The position numbers were made by a program, and so were the translations under genes. Under the pieces are notes generated by a model, which ran no database searches, was not told where the DNA came from, and saw only the letters and a program-made list of their open reading frames with translations. From Candidatus Methylomirabilota bacterium (GTDB taxonomy: Bacteria; Methylomirabilota; Methylomirabilia; Methylomirabilales; 2-02-FULL-66-22), in NCBI GenBank assembly GCA_016209725.1, contig JACQVO010000121.1, forward strand, positions 1 to 17,249: a stretch of DNA of 17,249 nt, read 5' to 3'. Within the stretch, counting starts at the first letter, position 1; every line of letters starts with the position of its first letter. Shown here piece by piece: positions 13,477 to 17,249 of this stretch.

Positions 13477-13486
13477 GGCGGTTCAA
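13455..13486 (-). repeat. Degenerate 9-bp repeat array (CCTTGGCGA type) at the PHP gene start
   Basis: Plus strand CCTTGGCGA, CCTTGGCGT, CATGGCGGT. It lies in the 40-bp gap between the GT4 stop and the PHP gene and runs into the PHP coding sequence. Similar sequences recur in many bacterial genomes, to my knowledge. Confidence 0.65.
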
Positions 13487-13516
13487 GTGTTTTTTCGGAT
13501 CAGGGCTAACAGCGGG

Positions 13517-14653
13517 CTACCTGGAGCGGCCATCGGCCGTCACCTCTCGGTACACCTTGGCCAGGGCATCCAACATGGCCTGGGCGCTGTAGCGCGGGGC
13601 GCGGCGGCGTCCCGCCTCTCCCAGGGCGGCGGCCCGGGCCGGATCCTGAAGCAACGTGCCGATGGCCTCGGCCAGGGCCGCCGAATCGCGGGCCGGCACC
13701 AGCAGTCCCGCCTCCCCGTCGCCCAGGAGTTCGGCCACCCCGCCCACCCGCGTGGCCACGATCGGCTTTCCCAGGGCCATGGCCATGACCAGGACCCTCC
13801 CCATGCCCTCGTTGAGGGACGGAAGCGCCACGATATCCATTCCGGCCATGATCGAGGGAACGTCCTCGCGGAAGCCGGCGAAGGTGATCCGATCCCCAAG
13901 ACGGAGCGCGCCCGCCTGCGCCTCGAGCGCCGCCCGCGTCTCGCCGTCACCGACCAGGAGGAACCGGGCCTCGGGGCATCGTTGAAGAATCTGCGGAACG
14001 GCGTCGATCAGATAGTTGAGACCTTTGATCGGGGTGAGGCGTGCGATGACGCCGATCACCGGCCCCCCCGATACCAGGCGCACCGGCATGGCGGCCTGGA
14101 CGCCGTCGAGGTCCACCCCGCTGGGGATCGTCACGAACTGCTCCGGACGTCCGATCCCGTGCCGCAGGTGATCGCGCGCCTCCGCGTCGCTGAGCGTGAT
14201 GATGCGGTCCGTGAAGCGGGCCGCCACCCGTTCCAGCGCCAGGAAGACGCGGGTCGTGACCGGGGAGAAGTAGCCCTCGAAGATGTGGCCGTGCGGAGTA
14301 TGCAGGATGTGGGGGACCCCCGCAGCCCGGGCGGCGACGCGGCCCAGGAAGCCGGCCTTGGAGGAGTGGGTGTGGACGATGTCGGGCGGCACCCGGCGGA
14401 GGACCCGCCGCAACTGCCAGAGGGCCCGGCAGTCCGCCACCGGACTCACGAGGCGGCGGAGGTGCGGCACCTGGATCCACGCCACGCCGGCCCGCGAGAG
14501 GGTCTCGGAGAGTCCCGGCGGAGGATCCGCCGTCGCCCCCGACACGATGCTCCCGGTGAACTCCGCCCCGGGCATCCGGGTCGCGGAGATCACGGTGTTC
14601 TCCGTGGATCCCCCCACGTCCAGGCGGGTGATGATGTGGACGATACGGACCAC
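13517..14653 (-). CDS. GT4 family glycosyltransferase with altered EX7E motif
   Basis: A 378-aa GT-B enzyme. Motifs: VHIITRLDVGGSTENTV (5-21, donor-side start), HTHSSKAGFLGR (94-105), HTPHGHIFEGYF (118-129), GVIARLTPIKGLNYLIDAV (201-219), LLVGDGE (232-238) and PSLNEGMGRVLVMAMALGKP (278-297). GT4 enzymes usually have Glu-x7-Glu here; the first Glu is Glu282, but the second position is Met290 where relatives have Glu. The GTG start at 14653 lies 2 bp after the methyltransferase stop, and AGAGG lies just upstream. The start is supported by the conserved VRIVHIITR, also seen in a fossil gene at 15805. It should add one sugar to the lipid-linked chain in the cytoplasm. Confidence 0.88.
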   Translation of the reverse strand: MVRIVHIITRLDVGGSTENTVISATRMPGAEFTGSIVSGATADPPPGLSETLSRAGVAWIQVPHLRRLVSPVADCRALWQLRRVLRRVPPDIVHTHSSKAGFLGRVAARAAGVPHILHTPHGHIFEGYFSPVTTRVFLALERVAARFTDRIITLSDAEARDHLRHGIGRPEQFVTIPSGVDLDGVQAAMPVRLVSGGPVIGVIARLTPIKGLNYLIDAVPQILQRCPEARFLLVGDGETRAALEAQAGALRLGDRITFAGFREDVPSIMAGMDIVALPSLNEGMGRVLVMAMALGKPIVATRVGGVAELLGDGEAGLLVPARDSAALAEAIGTLLQDPARAAALGEAGRRRAPRYSAQAMLDALAKVYREVTADGRSR

Positions 14654-14655
14654 GC

Positions 14656-15594
14656 TCAGCCTCTGCTCTCCGGTTCGGCGAATGCCAGCAGGGATGGGGC
14701 ACACAGGAGATGGCCGGCCGTGAGGGCCGCGACGGTGCCCGCCAAGGTTCGTCCCACGGCGGTGAGGCCCGCCAGCCCCAGACGCGTGACGCCCCCGCGC
14801 GGGGAGAGCCAATCGGCCCCGCTGATCGGGGCGTTGTGGATGTGGACGAGCCCGAAGCCAGCCGTCCTCAGCAGGCAAGCCAGGGCACGGGCGTTCAAGT
14901 TGAACGGGTGGAAGATCACCAGGGCATGCAGGCGGTGCGCCAGTCGGGACGGGGTATGCCGGATCATCTCCCAGACAGCACGGTGAAAGGCCCCGTTGGG
15001 GATCCGAACCACCAGGAGCCCTTTCGCCCCAAGAACTCTGCGCACGGCTCCCAGCAAGGCGACCGGATTCGGCGCCTGGTCGAGGACGTTGATCAGGGTG
15101 ACCACATCGAATGCCCCTTCGGGCAAGTCGGCGTCCTCCAACGGCACGGCCTTCACCTTCAGGCCGTAGCGGGCCTGGGCCACACGGCAGGCTTCGATGC
15201 AGGGATCCACGCCGGCGATATCCCAGCCGATGGTACGGGCCATGGCCAGCAGGTGGCCCGCGCCGCAACCCACGTCCAGCCAGCGGCCGGGGGGCCGTCG
15301 GGGAATTCTTCCGAGAAGGCTGCGGAGCATGTCCAGGCGCTGCGCGCTGGCCTCCGACGCGCCGAAGTGCCCGAAGTAACGGTTCCGGTAGAAGGCCTCC
15401 TGCTCGACGGGGTCGGGCTGGGGGCTGGCGACATCGGCACCGCATCCCCGGCAATGGGCGAAAAACGCAGCGTCCACGCTGAAGCCACGGGCCAGATCAA
15501 CCCCGGCTCCGCACAGGGGGCAAGGGTCTGGCGGGACACCGGGGGCATCGTGTGGGGGCACGCTGACGGATCCAACCAAGGGTTTACCAAACAT
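14656..15594 (-). CDS. SAM-dependent methyltransferase with N-terminal zinc ribbon
   Basis: A class I methyltransferase of about 312 aa. The N-terminus has two Cys-x2-Cys pairs (CPLCG and CRGCG) as in sugar methyltransferases with a zinc-binding head. The SAM site is WLDVGCGAGHLLAMA, followed by GVDPC and VVTLINVLDQAPNP. The C-terminal part (HPFNLNARALACLLRTAGF) is typical of this group. I chose ATG 15594; a GTG at 15708 would add 38 low-complexity residues that read through atypical sequence. It probably methylates a sugar in the same polysaccharide; a protein or lipid substrate is less likely. It lies 2 bp before the next GT gene. Confidence 0.85.
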   Translation of the reverse strand: MFGKPLVGSVSVPPHDAPGVPPDPCPLCGAGVDLARGFSVDAAFFAHCRGCGADVASPQPDPVEQEAFYRNRYFGHFGASEASAQRLDMLRSLLGRIPRRPPGRWLDVGCGAGHLLAMARTIGWDIAGVDPCIEACRVAQARYGLKVKAVPLEDADLPEGAFDVVTLINVLDQAPNPVALLGAVRRVLGAKGLLVVRIPNGAFHRAVWEMIRHTPSRLAHRLHALVIFHPFNLNARALACLLRTAGFGLVHIHNAPISGADWLSPRGGVTRLGLAGLTAVGRTLAGTVAALTAGHLLCAPSLLAFAEPESRG

Positions 15595-15699
15595 GCTGAC
15601 GCCATCGGTGCGCCCGTCGCATCCCCGCCGGGCGGTGGGCGGCCATCCGCATCGTCCTGGTCTGTGGCAGACGGATCGCGCTGCCCAGACCGTTGCCAG

Positions 15700-15770
15700 C
15701 TTCCCCACGCGGGAGCCGGACCGGGGGCCTTTGGGGGGGCTCCCCCGTCCCTCGCTTGTCCGTGGGGAAG
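15700..15770. repeat. Long imperfect hairpin
   Basis: CTTCCCCACG at 15700-15709 pairs with CGTGGGGAAG at 15761-15770. The pairing continues inward with GGGGG/CCCCC blocks around a short G-rich loop. No T-run follows on either strand, so it is not a classic intrinsic terminator. It may be a miniature element, an RNA-stability structure or the scar of an insertion. Confidence 0.55.
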
Positions 15771-15775
15771 GTGGC

Positions 15776-15805
15776 GCGGGTAATGATGTGGATCACGCGG
15801 ATCAT
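15776..15805 (-). pseudogene. Fossil start of a GT4 glycosyltransferase gene
   Basis: ATG 15805 overlaps the stop of the upstream GT gene as ATGA. It encodes MIRVIHIITR, nearly the same as VVRIVHIITR at the start of the GT at 14653. Homology ends there at the hairpin, and the rest of the open frame (to 15584) has no glycosyltransferase features. A coupled GT gene has been deleted or replaced here. Confidence 0.65.
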
Positions 15806-17067
15806 GGGGTCAGACCTGCCGCTCTGGGCAGCGGCGCTGCAACCCGCGCTAGGTCCCTCAGAACAGCTTCAAGGCGGTCGATCGACATGTCCCAGGTGTA
15901 GTGAGTCTCCGCGTGTAGGCGGCACGCTTGCCGAAGGTGCAGACCTGGCGCCAGGTCAGGACTCCTTGATTCGAAAAAGTGGCGGAGGCCTTCGGCCATG
16001 GCCTCGGCTGTGGCGTCACGGAAGAGGAGCGAGGGGTCCAGGGGACCCAAGATTTCCGGTGTCGCCCCAACGGGAGTCCCGAGGATGGGGGTGCCGCAGG
16101 CCAGCGCCTCCACCGTGATCAGACCGAATCCCTCGAGTTGGCGGGTGGGCAACACGAAGACGTCTGCCGCTTGACAATAGAGAGGCAAATGCGCCTCGGA
16201 GACATATCCCAGGAACCGCACGTGGCCCTGGAGGTCCAGGGAGGCGCTGAGCGATTCCAGTTCGTTTCGGAGAGAGCCCGAACCCCCGATCAGGAGCAGA
16301 AACTCCGGGACATGCCGGCGCAGGATATCCAGGGCCCGGAGCAGATTATCCAGGCCCATCCGCGACTCGAGATTCCGCACCGTCAGGAGCAGGGACGATC
16401 CCACTGGGAGACCGAGCATCCTGCGTATTGCGTGGCGATCCCCCGCAGGCTGGAATCGTTCAGGGTCCACGCCGCCTGCAATCTTGATTATCCGGTCCGA
16501 CGGGATGCTGCGGTACAGCCCCCAGAGCTGATCAGCGGAGAAGCGGCTCAGGACGTGGATGCGCGTCGCCCGCTTCAGGCACGCCCTCTCGATGGCCCAG
16601 AGCATGAGCTGGATGGCCCGGCCGATGGGACCGGAGCGATGGTAGGGCGTCATCCCGGTGCGGCACATGTACTCCATCGGAGCGGGAGAGAGGAAGGTGT
16701 AGAGGCATGGAAGATCCCTGGCCGGATGCGATCGCAAGGCGCCAAAGCCGGAAAACGGCTGGTACAGGTGCAAGATGTCGGCGCCTTCTTCCGCCAGGAG
16801 CCGGGTGACACTTCGGCTAGCCTGGAGGATGGAGCTGAGGCAGAAGCGGAGTGGGGAGCGACGATCCACTGGAAAATGGCTGATCGGGACCCCTTCCCGT
16901 TCGACCGCATAGGTTACCCCATCCCCAGGAGAGCGGCTGAGGATGCGGATCCGGTGGCCGCGCTTGACCAGTCGGGAGGACTGCTCCCACAGAACCCGCT
17001 CCCCGCCGCCCGCGATGGCAAGGGGCGAGACATCGGAGATCATGAGGACGCGGAGGGCAGGGGTCAT
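15802..17067 (-). CDS. GT4 family glycosyltransferase
   Basis: A 421-aa GT-B enzyme. It starts RVLMISDVSPLAIAGGGERV, the glycine-rich donor/acceptor loop near the N-terminus. Later blocks are HVLSRFSADQL, IAGGVDPERFQP, LLLTVRNLESRMGLDNLL and the nucleotide-sugar site PTRQLEGFGLITVEALACG, in which Glu-x7-Glu is intact, followed by GTPVGATPEIL. The ATG at 17067 is 7 bp after the asparagine synthase stop, with a GAGG-type ribosome site partly in that gene's end. Its own stop overlaps a fossil GT start, so it was once followed by another glycosyltransferase. It should act on the cytoplasmic face of the membrane; the sugar donor is unknown. Confidence 0.9.
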   Translation of the reverse strand: MTPALRVLMISDVSPLAIAGGGERVLWEQSSRLVKRGHRIRILSRSPGDGVTYAVEREGVPISHFPVDRRSPLRFCLSSILQASRSVTRLLAEEGADILHLYQPFSGFGALRSHPARDLPCLYTFLSPAPMEYMCRTGMTPYHRSGPIGRAIQLMLWAIERACLKRATRIHVLSRFSADQLWGLYRSIPSDRIIKIAGGVDPERFQPAGDRHAIRRMLGLPVGSSLLLTVRNLESRMGLDNLLRALDILRRHVPEFLLLIGGSGSLRNELESLSASLDLQGHVRFLGYVSEAHLPLYCQAADVFVLPTRQLEGFGLITVEALACGTPILGTPVGATPEILGPLDPSLLFRDATAEAMAEGLRHFFESRSPDLAPGLHLRQACRLHAETHYTWDMSIDRLEAVLRDLARVAAPLPRAAGLTP

Positions 17068-17074
17068 CGGTGGC

Positions 17075-17249
17075 TCACCTCAGCGTCCAGGGTCCGCTCA
17101 TGTCCAGGTACTGGCGCATCCACAGCTCGGCCATCATGAGGGTCCACAGGCGATCGCTGTGGGATCGGATCCCGGCCAGGTGCTCCCGCTTCAGGCTCTC
17201 CACCGCCTCGGGGACGAACAGGCCTCGGGTCCGGACCCGCTCCGGGGAA
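17075..17249 (-). CDS. asnB: Asparagine synthase (glutamine-hydrolysing), C-terminal end
   Basis: Only the last 57 codons are in the window. They read RTRGLFVPEAVESLKREHL, then SHSDRLWTLMMAELWMRQY and a short tail to TGA. This matches the C-terminus of AsnB-type amidotransferases (GLF, then a helix, then RLW.L...ELW.R). Such genes are frequent in exopolysaccharide and exosortase-linked glycan clusters, where they may amidate a sugar acid rather than make asparagine. It is the most upstream operon gene visible and continues beyond the window end. Confidence 0.8.
   Translation of the reverse strand, partial: SPERVRTRGLFVPEAVESLKREHLAGIRSHSDRLWTLMMAELWMRQYLDMSGPWTLR

Noticed and set aside
13370..14986. 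A 538-codon plus-strand open frame.
   Set aside because: It is antisense to the GT4 and methyltransferase genes, both with strong family motifs.
15595..15708. Longer methyltransferase start at GTG 15708.
   Set aside because: The added residues are Arg/Gly-rich low-complexity sequence overlapping the hairpin region, unlike a methyltransferase N-terminus.
1..17249. tRNA, rRNA or riboswitch genes.
   Set aside because: I recognised no cloverleaf, rRNA-like or known riboswitch pattern by eye; a covariance-model scan would be decisive.

Overview
The window is a high-GC, gene-dense bacterial segment, probably from an uncultured soil or subsurface lineage. The GC-rich codon use, the CitE/MaoC acyl-CoA enzyme, the DUF1059 protein and the many degenerate repeats would fit NC10/Rokubacteria- or deltaproteobacteria-like genomes, but no marker gene fixes the taxon and this is inference.

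Left part (1-7569, mostly + strand). The window opens inside a large multidomain enzyme (1-3213): a CitE-like lyase domain, a second degenerate CitE-like domain, a helical linker, a MaoC hot-dog hydratase domain with its Asp/His pair, and a second hot-dog domain. A 1.08-kb RAYT-type transposon (3272-4347) with 28-bp inverted ends follows, then a small four-helix membrane protein (4367-4894). Next come a decayed second copy of the transposon left end (4923 to about 5075), a DUF1059 small protein on the minus strand (5126-5305), a methylmalonyl-CoA-epimerase-like protein fused to a second VOC domain (5493-6320), and a protein with a possible atypical PI3/4-kinase-like core (6457-7569). The lyase/hydratase fusion and the epimerase together suggest C3/C5 acyl-CoA metabolism (propionyl-CoA, methylmalonyl-CoA, possibly glyoxylate).

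Right part (7596-17249, all minus strand). This is a surface-polysaccharide operon read from right to left: asparagine synthase 3' end, GT4 glycosyltransferase, a fossil glycosyltransferase start next to a large hairpin, SAM methyltransferase, second GT4 glycosyltransferase, membrane PHP-domain protein, WbqC family protein, PIG-L deacetylase, DegT/DnrJ/EryC1 aminotransferase and a WecA/MraY-type polyprenyl-phosphate sugar-1-phosphate transferase. Several junctions overlap by 4 bp or lie 2-7 bp apart, showing a tightly coupled transcription unit.

The most unusual feature is how this operon has been invaded. Three unrelated families of short degenerate repeats with an 8-9 bp period sit exactly at gene boundaries. 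(i) Arrays of TTGCCCGA-like units form inverted arms around a broken four-helix-bundle gene fragment, and supply the TTG start of the aminotransferase. (ii) Arrays of TCTCTGCG-like units form inverted arms around a GxxExxY gene and a fossil 3' end of a second copy, and supply the last residues (SRRDAETQRR) and stop of WbqC. (iii) A CCTTGGCGA-like array supplies the start of the PHP protein. These look like small mobile cassettes with no transposase of their own that insert at gene ends and donate start or stop codons, so the operon stays open.
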